The notes: generated by a model not told the origin, from the letters alone. DNA of 21,856 nucleotides from JAEYFP01 sp964566545 (GCA_964566545.1 CAZMIX010000041.1:1-21856); one strand, 5' to 3'; numbered from the stretch's first letter, positions 13,598 through 21,856 are shown. Numbers and translations are program-made.

Positions 13598-14662
13598 TCA
13601 TTCCTTGTCATCTAAATGGAAACGGATGCTGTTTTCCGTATTTCGATGGGCAAAAAGCTGTCCGTTTTTGGTAGTAAGATTATATAAAGCGGTCCATTGC
13701 AATTTGTCCAAATTCCCGTCCCTGACGCCTATCTCGGCCAGCAGGGAAACGGCCTGTTCCTCGCTCAGGCTGCCCCCGTTATTTTCAATAGCGGCTTTTA
13801 CCGTATCGTAGCGTTTAAATTCGTCAAAACCCTCCCCGATATTCAAGCCGTTATAGGCGATAAAATTCGAGGCGATCTGATAGTCGGCATCCGCTTGTGC
13901 AACCTGCAGGCCGTCGTCATAATATTCGACAATGACGGAACGCCCGCTTGCGTCGGCAATCAGATAATGGCATTGGACGTCCCCGGAAAAATAGATGTTA
14001 TACTGCTGCAGCAGTTCGATTGCCTCTTCAACGGTAGCCGCCTTATCTAGCACAAGCCGAATGGAGGCGGTCGTGTTCAGCGTCACCTTGTTTTCGTCGT
14101 ATGCGGGCTGGGCTTCCGGTACGGCAAGAAGTGCGATTGCCACACCTTTTTCGTTCATCCCGTCGAAAGGGAGATACGGTCCCGCGAGCGTGAGAAAGCT
14201 GTCAAGGCTTAAGCCGTCCGGCAGATATGCTTCGGAATAACCCGCATAGGCCAGATTGACGGTAGAAACGGAGGCGTAGCCGTTTGCGGGATCGGTATAA
14301 AGCTGCAAAGAGGGCGCGTATGCAAAATCAAAATTCCGTCCATAGAGGATTTCGCCTTTTTCATTTTGTACGACAAAAGCGGTGCAGCCGTCGCCCGTCA
14401 CTCCCAAATCGATGGGCAGGCCCTTTAACAGGCGCTTTGTCACAAACGCTTCGATGTCCGCATCCTTTTTTGCGCCGACCTTAAGAAATTCGTCAAAGCC
14501 ATAATCTCCATAATAAACCATTTGAAACATTCCGTAATCATCAAGCCTTTTTAAAGACAGCAGGCTGCGCAGTTCGTTTTGGAATAATATAGAAGCCACG
14601 ATAAGCGAAAGGATAAAAATGGAGATGATAGCAATCCCCGTACGTTTAAGTACTTTTTTCAT
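13598..14662 (-). CDS. Membrane-anchored Ntn hydrolase, choloylglycine/penicillin-V acylase-like
   Basis: The product has 354 residues. An N-terminal membrane helix (about 8-27) places the rest outside the membrane. The predicted catalytic Cys is C93 in GDGCTAFVV, followed by R109 and D112 in GRNFDF; the spacings (+16, +19) equal those of Cys2, Arg18 and Asp21 in bile salt hydrolases. Further family features are MNEKGVAIALL and NTTASIRLVLDKAATVEEA. An extended N-terminal segment precedes C93, so autocatalytic removal to expose the Cys amine is expected. It would cleave linear amide bonds (bile salts, N-acyl amino acids or similar); the true substrate is unknown. AAGGGGGA lies just before the ATG. 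The gene is divergent from the racemase gene and shares its operator region. It is followed on the same strand by the LytTR operon 130 bases on. Confidence 0.85.
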   Translation of the reverse strand: MKKVLKRTGIAIISIFILSLIVASILFQNELRSLLSLKRLDDYGMFQMVYYGDYGFDEFLKVGAKKDADIEAFVTKRLLKGLPIDLGVTGDGCTAFVVQNEKGEILYGRNFDFAYAPSLQLYTDPANGYASVSTVNLAYAGYSEAYLPDGLSLDSFLTLAGPYLPFDGMNEKGVAIALLAVPEAQPAYDENKVTLNTTASIRLVLDKAATVEEAIELLQQYNIYFSGDVQCHYLIADASGRSVIVEYYDDGLQVAQADADYQIASNFIAYNGLNIGEGFDEFKRYDTVKAAIENNGGSLSEEQAVSLLAEIGVRDGNLDKLQWTALYNLTTKNGQLFAHRNTENSIRFHLDDKE

Positions 14663-14700
14663 AGATCCCCCTTAGTATTTGAATTCTGAATTGTATGATA

Positions 14701-14728
14701 ATGATATCCAGTGATATGTATTAATCAA
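14701..14728 (-). promoter_or_regulatory. Promoter of the Ntn hydrolase gene
   Basis: On the minus strand, -35 TTGATT (14728-14723) and -10 TATCAT (14706-14701) are separated by 16 bp. The -35 overlaps the left arm of the inverted repeat at 14725-14749. Confidence 0.5.
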
Positions 14729-14749
14729 TACTATAAATAATAGTATTGA
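14725..14749. promoter_or_regulatory. Perfect 10-bp inverted repeat, likely operator
   Basis: TCAATACTAT (14725-14734) and ATAGTATTGA (14740-14749) are exact reverse complements around AAATA. The element lies between two divergent genes and overlaps the -35 of the leftward promoter. Its size fits a dimeric repressor such as a TetR- or GntR-family protein. It could only terminate transcription poorly, since it is A+T-rich. Confidence 0.6.
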
Positions 14750-14783
14750 AAAAATCAATAGGGGAATGACATGCACTTTTACA

Positions 14784-14812
14784 TTGCTATTGTTTACCTG
14801 CCCGTTTATAAT
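14784..14812 (+). promoter_or_regulatory. Promoter of the racemase gene
   Basis: -35 TTGCTA (14784-14789) and consensus -10 TATAAT (14807-14812) are separated by 17 bp. The palindrome at 14725-14749 lies 35 bases upstream of the -35, so control of this promoter by it would need looping or activation. Confidence 0.6.
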
Positions 14813-14857
14813 GTGTTATGAAACGGCTGAATCGGAAAGTACAGGGAGGAAATCAAT

Positions 14858-15547
14858 TTGAGAACGATCGGATTAATTGGCGGGATGAGTTGGGAGAGCA
14901 CGGTTACTTATTATCAAATTATAAATGAAGCGGTGAAGCAGGAGTTGGGCGGACTGCATTCGGCTAAGATTCTGCTCTACAGCGTGGACTTTTCCGAAAT
15001 CGAGGAATGCCAGGCGAACGGCGATTGGGATAAAAGTGCGGATATTTTATCCGCGGCGGCCCAAAATCTCGAACAGGCAGGAGCCGACTTTATCGTGATC
15101 TGTACCAATACGATGCACAAAGTAGCGCCTCAGATTCAAAGCAGAATCGGGATTCCGATTATTCACATCGCGCAAGCGACAGCGGATGAATTAAAGCGCC
15201 GGCATATTACGAAGGTCGCATTGCTCGGAACGAAATATACGATGACACAGGATTTCTATAAAGAAAAGCTGATAAGCGCAGGAATTGACGTTCTTATCCC
15301 GAACGAACAGGAAATAGAGACGGTAAACGACGTCATCTATCATGAATTATGCTTAGGCATTATTTCGGAAGACTCGAAAGAAGAATATCAAAGGATTATC
15401 GATCATCTTGCAAAGCGGGACGCGCAGGGGGTTATTCTCGGTTGCACGGAAATCGGGCTGCTGATCCGGCAAGAGGATATTGACCTGTCTGTTTTCGATA
15501 CGACGAGAATTCACGCCTTAAAAGCCGCAGAATTGTCCCTCAGATAA
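14858..15547 (+). CDS. Aspartate/glutamate racemase family protein
   Basis: The product has 229 residues in the cofactor-independent Asp/Glu/hydantoin racemase family. It has the aspartate-racemase start IGLIGGMSWEST and the two active-site cysteines C82 (CTNTMHK) and C196 (GCTEI), one for each face of the substrate. Length matches aspartate racemases (about 230). It is cytoplasmic and would make D-amino acids or act on a related substrate; specificity cannot be fixed from sequence. The start is TTG at 14858, 7 bases after GGGAGGA (14844-14850). It is transcribed away from the Ntn hydrolase. The family is firm. Confidence 0.9.
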   Translation: MRTIGLIGGMSWESTVTYYQIINEAVKQELGGLHSAKILLYSVDFSEIEECQANGDWDKSADILSAAAQNLEQAGADFIVICTNTMHKVAPQIQSRIGIPIIHIAQATADELKRRHITKVALLGTKYTMTQDFYKEKLISAGIDVLIPNEQEIETVNDVIYHELCLGIISEDSKEEYQRIIDHLAKRDAQGVILGCTEIGLLIRQEDIDLSVFDTTRIHALKAAELSLR

Positions 15548-15596
15548 TCGAAATAATGAAGGGCTCAATAATGATATACGAACAAAAGGAGAAGCA

Positions 15597-15716
15597 TTGA
15601 AAATGCAGAGAGAAGGAAGAGAAGAGCTGGATCGGATAAAAACCCATTTTGAGGAAGAGGCCAAAGAATACGATGATATTATAATTACGCAGTTTATTGC
15701 GCAATTAAATCATTGA
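15597..15716 (+). pseudogene. 5' stub of a SAM-dependent methyltransferase-like gene
   Basis: After AAAAGGAGAAG a TTG (15597) or ATG (15603) opens a frame of 37-39 codons ending at 15716. The peptide, with the stretch ELDRIKTHFEEEAKEYDDII, looks like the start of class I methyltransferases that begin with an F-E-E-A-x-x-YD helix. The AdoMet-binding glycine motif that should follow is missing. A deletion or truncation is the simple reading. It lies 49 bases after the racemase and may be cotranscribed. The alternative is a genuine small acidic protein. Confidence 0.45.
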
Positions 15717-15790
15717 TAGTTGATTCCGCAAGATATGAACAGACAAAGCAATAATTAAAATGTAAAATGAAAGCATGGGAGGGATGTACT

Positions 15791-16984
15791 ATGCTTTCTT
15801 TTTATTCAGGGAAATACCGCAATGTTTTTAAAGAATTGGGTTATGATGAAAAAGAAATTGAAGATAGGCTGAATGCGGCATTTCAAACGATTTTTTATGG
15901 AAGTGATGTGCAGCGCCTTTATTATCCGGTTGGCGGGGATATGGGTTATATTACCGATACCGGCAATCATGATGTACGTACGGAGGGAATGTCGTATGGC
16001 ATGATGCTGTGCGTTCAGATGGATAAAAAAGAGGAGTTTGACCGGCTTTGGAAATGGGTCAAAGCATACATGTGGATATCAGAGGGAAATAATAAGGGCT
16101 ATTTTGCATGGTCCTGTGCGCTTGAAGGAAAGAAAAATTCGGAAGGCTCGGCGCCGGATGGTGAGGAATATTTTGCGATGGCACTTTTCTTTGCGGCGAA
16201 CCGTTGGGGTTGTGGGAGCGGCATTTTTAATTATGAGAAGGAGGCCCGCAGCATTCTGCATGCCTGCATCCATAACCAAAAACCGATGTGGGAGCCGAAG
16301 AATAAACTAATTAAGTTTGTGGCGGAATGTGATTGGAGCGATCCGTCGTATCATATGCCGCATTTTTATGAGCTTTTTGCTCTGTGGGCTGACGAAGCGG
16401 ACAGAGAATTCTGGAGGGAAGCGGCATCCGCAAGCCGCGAATACTTAAAAAACGCATGTCATCCTGTGACCGGATTATGTGCCGAATATGCGGATTATGA
16501 AGGAGTGCCATATACGGGTCATCAGGAAATCTATGGCCGGCACGATTGGTATTATAGCGACGCTTACCGTGTCCCGGCAAATATCGGATTGGATTACACA
16601 TGGTTTGGGGCGGACGAATGGGAATGCCAAAACGCTGCGAAAATCAGGCGCTTTTTTGCCGGGCGGCTGAAAAAGGACGAAAACGGGATCCATTATGGCA
16701 TTTATGATGTTGAAGGAAATGCGCTTGCAGGTGAGGCGCTGCATCCCGTTGCGATCATTGCGACAAATGCGATGTCATGTCTGGCAACTGATAGAAAAAT
16801 ACAAAATACGATCGAAAGATTGAATGCGCCGATTGAATATGAAAATGCAGAAAAAATATCGGCGGAGGCTGTCAGGCTGTTTTGGGAAACGCCGCTTCGC
16901 ACCGGCGACAGGCGGTATTATGATAACTGCCTGTATTTATTTGCTTTTTTGGCACTGAGCGGGAATTATCGGATTTGGAAGTAG
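15791..16984 (+). CDS. GH8 reducing-end xylose-releasing exo-oligoxylanase
   Basis: The product has 397 residues, close to the Bacillus halodurans Rex enzyme (about 390). It removes xylose from the reducing end of xylo-oligosaccharides. The predicted general acid is E65 in DVRTEGMSYGMM, the base D257 in YYSDAYR, and a third conserved acid D123 in GSAPDGEEYFAMA; the relative spacings equal E70, D128 and D263 of that enzyme. The motif LHPVAIIATNA is also typical. There is no signal peptide, so it acts in the cytoplasm on imported oligomers. The ATG at 15791 follows GGGAGGG by 7 bases; an upstream ATG at 15767 has no such site. It is the first gene of a saccharolytic operon continuing with an esterase and a two-component system. 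Function is assigned by family; substrate was not tested. Confidence 0.9.
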   Translation: MLSFYSGKYRNVFKELGYDEKEIEDRLNAAFQTIFYGSDVQRLYYPVGGDMGYITDTGNHDVRTEGMSYGMMLCVQMDKKEEFDRLWKWVKAYMWISEGNNKGYFAWSCALEGKKNSEGSAPDGEEYFAMALFFAANRWGCGSGIFNYEKEARSILHACIHNQKPMWEPKNKLIKFVAECDWSDPSYHMPHFYELFALWADEADREFWREAASASREYLKNACHPVTGLCAEYADYEGVPYTGHQEIYGRHDWYYSDAYRVPANIGLDYTWFGADEWECQNAAKIRRFFAGRLKKDENGIHYGIYDVEGNALAGEALHPVAIIATNAMSCLATDRKIQNTIERLNAPIEYENAEKISAEAVRLFWETPLRTGDRRYYDNCLYLFAFLALSGNYRIWK

Positions 16985-16992
16985 GCACCGGG

Positions 16993-18699
16993 ATGGAAAA
17001 CAGAATCAAATTATCACCGCTTATCAGCGATGGAGCGGTATTGCAAAGGAACAGGAAAAATAAAATATGGGGTCTTGTTAAGCCAAAATCAAAGGAAGGC
17101 CGGCTTGCGCTCCATTTTGCAGGCGCTGTAATCTGCGTACCGGTAAAGTCGGACGGCAGTTTCGAGGCGGAGCTTTTGCCGATGCCCGCCGGCGGTCCTT
17201 ACGATTTATTTATTGAGCTTTTCGAAAATACGGAAGCAGCGGCAAAGAAACCGCCAACAAAAGAAATCCTGGCGGAAACGGTCATCGTACACAATCTCAT
17301 GATAGGGGATGTCTGGCTGCTCTGCGGCCAGTCCAACATGGAGCTGCCGGTATCCAAAACGCTTGATTTGTATGCGGATGAGGTAAAAGGCGCCTGTAAT
17401 CCCGCTGTCCGTATTTTTGATGTACCGCAGGAATTTGACTTTCATGGGCCGGCAGAGGAAGTGGAAAAAGGGAGCTGGATTCCGGTAACGCCAGAAAGCG
17501 TGTATCAGTTCAGCGCGCTTGGCTATTTCTTTGCGGAGTATGTAAATAAAGAAGAACAGGTACCGGTCGGGCTGCTGCAAGCGGGAGTGGCTGGCGCGCA
17601 TATCGAGGCGTTTATCGCAGAGGACGGGCTTCTTACTGCGGCGAAAAGCTTGCGGGAGGCAGCAGGCGAAAAGGCGGCCTCATGCGGCTGCGATAAAAAT
17701 GACAGCTGTAAATACTGTTATGAACAGCGGCTTACGCAGGATAAGGACGATGAATATGTCGTTCAAACAATGGCAAAAGAAGCAGAAAGACTGCAGGAGT
17801 GGGAAGCCGACCTGAGGGCGAGGGATATCGGACTGAACGAACAGTGGTACCAAAAGGAGTCTCTTTATTCAAAAGGCGAGGAGCGCAAGACGATCAAAAT
17901 CCCCGGAATCTGGGATGAAGCTCCGGAATATGAAGCGCTTGCAGAGCTGCGCGGCAGCGTCTGGACAAGCAGGCGCTTCGTGTTTCCGGCGCATCTTAAA
18001 GATAAAGAGGCAAAGCTGTGGCTCGGCACGCTGCTCGATGCGGATGAGACTTATTTAAACGGCACTTTGATAGGCGGTACGGATTACCGCTACCCGCAAC
18101 GCCGCTATCCGGTGCCGGCAGGCGTGCTGCGGGAAGGGAAAAATGTGTTGACCGTCCGGATTACGGCAAAGGAAAGAGCCGGAGGATTTGTTCCGCAGAT
18201 GCCTTACTATCTGGAATGCGGCGGCGAAAAAATAGAATTGGACGGGGAATGGGAATACCGTATCGGAACAACGACAGAACCGTCGCCCGGCACGACCTTC
18301 TTTTTGTGGCATCCCTGCGGACTGTACAATCAAATGCTCTATCCGCTGCGTAAATTACAGATCAAAGGCATGATTTTTTATCAGGGTGAGTCCAATACGA
18401 GACATGCGTCGGATTATGAAGGGCTGTTTCGCGTATTTATCGGGGGCATCCGGGAGCTTTTTTGCCGTCCGGACCTGCCAATTATATTTATTCAACTGCC
18501 GTTTTACGGCATGGAGGATGATGAGCGCGGGACGGACAACTGGATCCGGCTCAGGGAGGCGCAGAAGCGGGCGTCCGATATTCCGGATACGGCAATGGTA
18601 GATATTTATGATCTCGGCTTCCGTTACGAGCTGCATCCGCAGAATAAAAAGGAAGTAGCAAAGCGCGTATGGAGTGTTGTAAAAAATATGGATCTTTAG
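16993..18699 (+). CDS. Sialate O-acetylesterase-family SGNH esterase
   Basis: The product has 568 residues and no signal peptide. The catalytic Ser is S114 in CGQSNMELP, with a later block MIFYQGESN and the C-terminal His H548 in HPQNK. This is the SASA/DUF303 esterase family. Between the two blocks (about 290-420) lies a beta-rich galactose-binding-like insertion (VWTSRRFVFPAHLK...LLDADETYLNGTLIGGT), as usual in this family. The residue two before the His is Glu (ELHP) where Asp is common. A cysteine cluster, C231-x-C233-x5-C239-x2-C242, lies in the middle and is unusual. It starts 8 bases after the GH8 gene; a TTG at 16975 overlapping that gene is possible. Beside a GH8 enzyme, its likely job is removing acetyl groups from xylo-oligosaccharides in the cytoplasm. 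Confidence 0.86.
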   Translation: MENRIKLSPLISDGAVLQRNRKNKIWGLVKPKSKEGRLALHFAGAVICVPVKSDGSFEAELLPMPAGGPYDLFIELFENTEAAAKKPPTKEILAETVIVHNLMIGDVWLLCGQSNMELPVSKTLDLYADEVKGACNPAVRIFDVPQEFDFHGPAEEVEKGSWIPVTPESVYQFSALGYFFAEYVNKEEQVPVGLLQAGVAGAHIEAFIAEDGLLTAAKSLREAAGEKAASCGCDKNDSCKYCYEQRLTQDKDDEYVVQTMAKEAERLQEWEADLRARDIGLNEQWYQKESLYSKGEERKTIKIPGIWDEAPEYEALAELRGSVWTSRRFVFPAHLKDKEAKLWLGTLLDADETYLNGTLIGGTDYRYPQRRYPVPAGVLREGKNVLTVRITAKERAGGFVPQMPYYLECGGEKIELDGEWEYRIGTTTEPSPGTTFFLWHPCGLYNQMLYPLRKLQIKGMIFYQGESNTRHASDYEGLFRVFIGGIRELFCRPDLPIIFIQLPFYGMEDDERGTDNWIRLREAQKRASDIPDTAMVDIYDLGFRYELHPQNKKEVAKRVWSVVKNMDL

Positions 18700-18768
18700 T
18701 AAAAACCGTAGATAAAAATGTCATTCGGGAGCAATGCCGGTCGGTAGAATGGGACGGGAAGGAGCGGC

Positions 18769-20553
18769 ATGAAGAAGCTGTTAAACAAAATCAATGAAAT
18801 TATGGACGACTTCAGCGTCAAAAAGAAGCTGCTGATTTTTTATGTCTGCTGTGTGCTGCTTCCGCTTGCCGTCACGGACAGCGTGATACTGGCAATTCTT
18901 CTGCAGGGAGAGAAAAAGGAGCAGAGCTATGAGATGGCAAATATCGCGAGTGCGGTGCAGTTTGATTTTTCCTATATGCTGGATGAAGCGGTCACGATGG
19001 CAAAAAATATTTACCGAAACAGGACGCTGAATGAATTTTTGGATAGGAAATATGAGTCCGGGCTTGATTTTTATGTCGCAAGCCAGAGCTTTATCAACGA
19101 TTCTTTTTATGAGACGAGCGTCGGCTCTAACGGCATCAATATTGTCATGTACGGCGATAACGAGACAATTGTCAACGGCGGACATTTTTATCGGCTATCG
19201 GCCGTTAAGGAAGAGGAATGGTACCGGGCGCTTAAGGAGTCCGGTCAGGATATGATTCTGTATGCCTATTACATCGGAGACAAGGAGCCGTCCGCAACCT
19301 CCCAGAAAAGAATTTCCCTGATCAGAAGGCTGAATTATTTTAAAGATGATGGGTGTGAAAAGGTTGTAAAAATTGATTTTGATTATAGTACGCTTGTCAG
19401 GCGCCTGACCAATTTGAAATACGGTATGCCGGTCTATGTATGCAGCAAGGATCAGATTCTGTTTTCCAATGCCGGCCATTCCGGTATCACGCAGGATTTT
19501 GAACGGCTGACCGGAAAAGAAAAGATAGGCTATGAAACGGCTTATGAGGTGTATGGAGAGTCCCTGCGCATTCTTGTCATGAAGCCGGAAAATACGATTA
19601 TCTCACAGATTTCGCAGCATATGACGGTGATTCTGTTCATGATCGCAGTCAATATACTGCTTCCGTGGATTCTGACCTATATCATCAACCGTTCCTTTAC
19701 GAGCAGGCTTTCTGAAATCAGCGAGGCGTTTGACGGGGTAGAGGCGGAAAGTCTGAAAGAAATTGAAAATATCTGCGGAAAGGACGAAATCGGGGGACTC
19801 ATGCGCAATTACAACCGGATGGTCATAAGATCGCAGGAACTGATTAAAACCGTGTATAAGGACAGGCTGGAACGGCAGGAAATAGATATTGCGAGGCAGA
19901 ATGCCGAACTTCTCGCGCTGCACAGCCAGATTAACCCGCATTTTCTGTTCAATGTGCTGGAAAGCATCCGCATGCACAGTATTCTAAAAAATGAGGAGGA
20001 GACAGCGGGAATGATAGAGAGGCTCGCTGTGCTCGAGCGTCAGAATGTTGACTGGTCCTCCGATTTTGTGAGAATTCAGGAGGAGCTTCAGTTTATAGAA
20101 GCATATCTTGAGCTGCAAAAATACCGGTTTGGCGACCGGCTTTCTTATGAAATATCGGCGGAGCCGGATTGCAGATCCTATCTGCTTCCAAAGCTGACGC
20201 TCGTGACGTTTGCTGAAAATGCCTGCGTTCATGGCGTGGAGAGGAAGGCTTCGCATTGCTGGATTTATATACGGGCGTACCGAAAGGAGGATTGGCTGTA
20301 TCTGGAGGTAGAGGACACAGGAAACGGCATGGAAGAAGAGGAGGTGGCTGTGCTTACTCAAAAAATGGAAAGCTGTGATATCGAGACCGTAAAGGAAAAC
20401 GAGCATGTCGGAATGATCAACGCCTGCCTGCGGCTGAAAATGGTGACGGAAAACAGGGCGGAATTTGAACTGGAAAGCGAGAGGGGAGTCGGAACGTTTA
20501 TGACAATTCGGGTTCCTTTGGAAATGCTGGATAAAGGAGGGATGCGCACATGA
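18769..20553 (+). CDS. YesM-family sensor histidine kinase
   Basis: The product has 594 residues: membrane helix about 22-46, extracytoplasmic double-Cache-like sensor (about 50-280), second helix about 285-307, HAMP linker, coiled-coil helix (about 355-380), then a His_kinase domain. The phosphoacceptor is H391 in QINPHFLFN. The ATP-binding part has the N-box N484 (FAENACVHGVE) and the G-box DTGNGM (516-521). GGGAAGGAG precedes the ATG. It overlaps the response-regulator gene by ATGA. Such kinases in Firmicutes usually sense sugars through binding proteins and control neighbouring carbohydrate genes. Here that means the GH8 and esterase genes upstream on the same strand. Confidence 0.93.
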   Translation: MKKLLNKINEIMDDFSVKKKLLIFYVCCVLLPLAVTDSVILAILLQGEKKEQSYEMANIASAVQFDFSYMLDEAVTMAKNIYRNRTLNEFLDRKYESGLDFYVASQSFINDSFYETSVGSNGINIVMYGDNETIVNGGHFYRLSAVKEEEWYRALKESGQDMILYAYYIGDKEPSATSQKRISLIRRLNYFKDDGCEKVVKIDFDYSTLVRRLTNLKYGMPVYVCSKDQILFSNAGHSGITQDFERLTGKEKIGYETAYEVYGESLRILVMKPENTIISQISQHMTVILFMIAVNILLPWILTYIINRSFTSRLSEISEAFDGVEAESLKEIENICGKDEIGGLMRNYNRMVIRSQELIKTVYKDRLERQEIDIARQNAELLALHSQINPHFLFNVLESIRMHSILKNEEETAGMIERLAVLERQNVDWSSDFVRIQEELQFIEAYLELQKYRFGDRLSYEISAEPDCRSYLLPKLTLVTFAENACVHGVERKASHCWIYIRAYRKEDWLYLEVEDTGNGMEEEEVAVLTQKMESCDIETVKENEHVGMINACLRLKMVTENRAEFELESERGVGTFMTIRVPLEMLDKGGMRT

Positions 20554-21856
20554 AGCTTCGTGTAATGCTTGTGGATGACGAACCGTTTATTTTGCAGGGC
20601 CTCAGCGTTCTGATCGACTGGGAGGCGGAGGGCTGTGAAATTGTCAAAAAGGCGGCGAACGGACAGGAGGCTTATAATTATCTTCTGGAAAATGAGGCAG
20701 ATCTGATCATCGCCGATATCCGCATGCCGGTCATGTCCGGTCTGGAGCTGTTAGAGAAAATCAGGACGGAAAGAATTTCCGACGCCTATTTTATTATTTT
20801 AAGCGGCTATCATGAGTTTAAATATGCGCAGCAGGCAATCCGCTATTCGTGTATGGATTATATTTTAAAGCCGGTGCAGAAGGAGATGCTGTTGGAGCAG
20901 CTCCATCATGCGGTGAGCAGAAAGAAAATAGACGATAAAGAGGAGGCCGACAGCAGGCGGATGCAGCGGGTATTCCTGATACAGGACCTGATCTCGCTTT
21001 TGCGCGGCAGACATGATCAGGAGCAGCTTGACTATGTGAAGAGCCATATACGCCTGTCGGGAGATATTTGCTATATTCATATCGGCTTGGGACAGATTAC
21101 GCTTTTGGAGGAACTTTCGGATGGAGAGCTGAACGGGCTGCAAAAAAAGCTGTTCGACAATTGCACGCAGTTTCTTTTAGAGGACAGCGACCACCTGCTA
21201 AAGGATATTCCCGGGTATGAGGAGGATTATGAAATCGGCTTTCTTTATTGTGAATACATGGCAAAGGAAAGAGGGATGAAGACAGACGCATTTTTGAAGG
21301 CGCTGCTGGCGGCCGCCCAAAGGGAGCTGGATCTGCCGGTCTTCCTCCTTGCGGGCAAGCGGGTGGAGGATCCGGCGAAACTGTCCCATTCTTACAGCAC
21401 CGCATGCGTACTGCGTTCCTTTATGGGCTTTCGGGCAAGCAGGGCGATTTATTATTATGAGGAAGAGGTTCAGGTCAGCCCGGAAAGCCGGTCAAAAGCA
21501 ATATTATGTAAACAAAGCCTGGACCGCCTGCTGCAGACAGTCGAGCAGAATGACAGGAATGAAATCAACAAAAGTGTCGATGCGTTATTTCAAGAGATGG
21601 AACGGCTCGGAATGGCAAAGGAGATGGTTTCGATGAATACGAATTATCTGCTGTTCCAGTTGATTCATCTGGCGGTCGAGCAGGATGAGAGCGTAAATCA
21701 GGAGGAGGTACTGCGCTATATCAGCGAGCATGTATTTGATTCGGGGATCGCAAGGGGCAGCCGCGCGCATATGAGACGATTTGCCTGCGAATATGCGGAT
21801 TATCTGATACAGCTTCGCAAAAACGTATCGCGGGGCGTGCTTCTCGATATCGAAAG
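20550..21856 (+). CDS. YesN-type response regulator (incomplete at window end)
   Basis: The frame opens at 20550 within the ATGA overlap, after AAAGGAGGG, and remains open to the last base, giving about 435 residues without a stop. Residues 1-125 form a receiver domain: acidic pair D9-D10, phosphoacceptor D56 in IIADIRMP, and K107 in DYILKPV. The following ~300 residues are the helical middle region of YesN-type regulators, poorly conserved. The C-terminal AraC helix-turn-helix pair expected in this family would lie beyond the window. It is the partner of the kinase just upstream and probably activates the sugar-utilisation genes, which may continue downstream with an ABC sugar transporter. 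Confidence 0.9.
   Translation, partial: MKLRVMLVDDEPFILQGLSVLIDWEAEGCEIVKKAANGQEAYNYLLENEADLIIADIRMPVMSGLELLEKIRTERISDAYFIILSGYHEFKYAQQAIRYSCMDYILKPVQKEMLLEQLHHAVSRKKIDDKEEADSRRMQRVFLIQDLISLLRGRHDQEQLDYVKSHIRLSGDICYIHIGLGQITLLEELSDGELNGLQKKLFDNCTQFLLEDSDHLLKDIPGYEEDYEIGFLYCEYMAKERGMKTDAFLKALLAAAQRELDLPVFLLAGKRVEDPAKLSHSYSTACVLRSFMGFRASRAIYYYEEEVQVSPESRSKAILCKQSLDRLLQTVEQNDRNEINKSVDALFQEMERLGMAKEMVSMNTNYLLFQLIHLAVEQDESVNQEEVLRYISEHVFDSGIARGSRAHMRRFACEYADYLIQLRKNVSRGVLLDIE

Overview
The window looks like chromosome from an anaerobic Firmicute of class Clostridia, probably near the Lachnospiraceae. This is inferred from gene families and style, not from a marker gene. Ribosome-binding sites are strong AGGAGG types, several genes start with TTG, and promoters are sigma-A-like. 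Clostridial families present include a CDGLG-type 4Fe-4S protein, a copA-csoR-copZ cluster, a LytTR/DUF3021/ABC operon and a YesM/YesN two-component pair beside xylan-type enzymes. No rRNA, tRNA, CRISPR array or intact transposase was seen.

Layout. (1) 1-870: a 4Fe-4S protein with a putative activator site upstream and a hairpin terminator. (2) 1035-1290: a frameshifted receiver-domain remnant. (3) 1323-4233: a copper-homeostasis operon (P1B-1 ATPase, CsoR, CopZ) behind a near-consensus promoter and a perfect CsoR-type palindrome. (4) 4242-4892 (-): a small alarmone synthetase, tail to tail with copZ. (5) 5291-6361: a class-C beta-lactamase-like serine hydrolase. (6) 6538-7194: thiamine pyrophosphokinase.

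(7) 7161-10175 is a scrambled accessory zone. It holds the C-terminal remnant of an integrative-element helicase, a strong hairpin, a two-helix membrane protein with a MerR-like promoter, and the C-terminal half of an ABC-2 permease. These are followed by the decayed end of an Rhs/YD-repeat protein with an A+T-rich toxin-like tip, and an intact membrane-anchored gene in the position of a cognate immunity gene.

(8) 10192-13467 (-): a four-gene operon (LytTR regulator, DUF3021 membrane protein, ABC ATPase, FtsX-like permease) with overlapping or abutting genes. (9) 13598-15547: a membrane-anchored Ntn (choloylglycine/penicillin-V-acylase-like) hydrolase and an aspartate/glutamate-racemase family enzyme, divergent around a perfect 10-bp inverted repeat. 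(10) 15597-15716: the 5' stub of a methyltransferase-like gene.

(11) 15791-21856: a saccharolytic locus with a cytoplasmic GH8 exo-oligoxylanase, a sialate-O-acetylesterase-type SGNH esterase, a YesM-family sensor kinase and a YesN-type response regulator cut by the window end. The kinase and regulator probably sense (xylo-)oligosaccharides. The esterase would deacetylate imported oligomers and the GH8 enzyme would trim them from the reducing end.

The parts most worth a second look are the orphan Rhs tip with its candidate immunity gene, the divergent operator at 14725-14749, and the promoter architectures upstream of the 4Fe-4S gene, copA and the small membrane protein.
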